A DNA stretch of 5,034 bases from Treponema sp. (GTDB taxonomy: Bacteria > Spirochaetota > Spirochaetia > Treponematales > Treponemataceae): NCBI GenBank assembly GCA_024691105.1, contig JAILNY010000175.1:1-5034 (forward strand), read 5' to 3'. A model generated the notes under the pieces. The model was not told the origin of the DNA, searched no databases, and was given only the letters and a program-made list of their open reading frames with translations. Below are positions 4,688 to 5,034 of this stretch, one piece after another. Both the position numbers and the translations under genes were made by a program. The stretch's first letter is position 1, and each line of letters opens with the position of its first letter.

Positions 4688-5034
4688 AAATTCTTGTATT
4701 AAACGGAAGCCCGAGAAAAAACGGAAATGTTTCAAACCTGCTTAAAAAAGAATCCGACAGACTGCTTAAGAAAAATGCAGATGCAGAAATTATCTGGGAA
4801 AATGTCTCAGACCTGAACTTTAATTTCTGCCATGGCTGTATGGCCTGCCGCTCAAAAGGCAGCTGCATTTTGCCACAAGACGATGCACATAAAATTGAAA
4901 ATGAAATCAAAGAATGCGACATGCTTATGGTTGGAACTCCGGTTTACTGGGCAAATATGAACGGCAAATTAAAAAGCCTCTTCGACCGTCTTGTTGGAGT
5001 TTTAATGGGAGAATCAAAGCACGGTATTCCACTC
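4684..5034 (+). CDS. Iron-sulfur flavoprotein-like / NAD(P)H-dependent FMN reductase family protein, 3' end beyond window
   Basis: The first 117 residues are seen and the frame is open to the window end. MKILVLNGSPRKNGN (1-15) is the FMN-phosphate binding loop of flavodoxin-like reductases (PF03358/PF02525 type). TPVYWANMNGKLKSLFDRL (85-103) is the second typical family segment, lining the flavin and the dimer interface. Between them, Cys 49, 52, 55 and 61 form C-x2-C-x2-C-x5-C, the compact cluster motif that binds a 4Fe-4S centre in archaeal and anaerobe iron-sulfur flavoproteins (Isf). A soluble, dimeric FMN protein that moves electrons or reduces quinones, aromatics or oxygen species is predicted; the natural substrate is not evident. 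Family members run to about 180-210 residues, so roughly 40% is missing. Its start overlaps the stop of the TetR gene and it has an internal ribosome binding site, so it is the likely target of that regulator. Confidence 0.88.
   Translation, partial: MKILVLNGSPRKNGNVSNLLKKESDRLLKKNADAEIIWENVSDLNFNFCHGCMACRSKGSCILPQDDAHKIENEIKECDMLMVGTPVYWANMNGKLKSLFDRLVGVLMGESKHGIPL

Noticed and set aside
4647..4922. Minus-strand open frame of 91 residues
   Set aside because: It lies opposite the end of the TetR gene and the motif-bearing flavoprotein start, so it is a shadow frame.
1..5034. Insertion sequence, CRISPR array, tRNA or rRNA
   Set aside because: No transposase, terminal inverted repeats with target duplication, regularly spaced repeats, or tRNA/rRNA-like segments were seen on either strand.

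Overview
This is an AT-rich window (roughly 35-40% G+C by eye) from a bacterium with closely packed genes, AAGGAG/GGAGG-type ribosome binding sites and sigma-70-like promoters. The combination of a DUF975 membrane protein, a 7TM sensor HD-GYP protein, an exported YARHG protein and a TetR/flavoprotein pair suggests a host-associated anaerobe. My best guess is a Treponema-like spirochete, with an anaerobic Firmicute as the alternative. This is an inference from gene style only; there is no rRNA or marker gene here.

Layout. Bases 1-100 are an exact copy of 905-1004, part of the HD-GYP gene. They are either the edge of a tandem duplication, a fragment of a second gene, or an assembly join. A promoter and ribosome binding site follow, then a + strand DUF975 integral membrane protein (220-798). 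A bidirectional hairpin terminator (811-843) separates it from the convergent minus-strand genes. These are a DUF4424-like/YARHG exported protein (2589-3806) and, 50 bp downstream of it, a membrane-bound HD-GYP cyclic-di-GMP phosphodiesterase (847-2538) with its own near-perfect promoter and an almost leaderless start. From 3842 to 4087 lies a divergent control region. It holds the minus-strand promoter, an unexplained G+C-richer island with short hairpins, and the promoter of the + strand pair: a TetR-type regulator (4088-4687) overlapping by ATGA an iron-sulfur flavoprotein-like gene (4684 to beyond the window end).

How the genes may work together. The HD-GYP protein should lower cyclic-di-GMP in response to a signal sensed in the membrane. 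The secreted YARHG protein upstream is on the same strand and could be co-transcribed. The TetR/flavoprotein pair is a separate, translationally coupled redox unit, probably autoregulated. No mobile element, CRISPR array, tRNA or rRNA was seen. The most noteworthy points are the exact 100-bp repeat, the near-leaderless HD-GYP start, a possible 12-codon leader ORF before the YARHG gene, and the island at 3929-3985. I see no convincing new defence or other multi-gene system.
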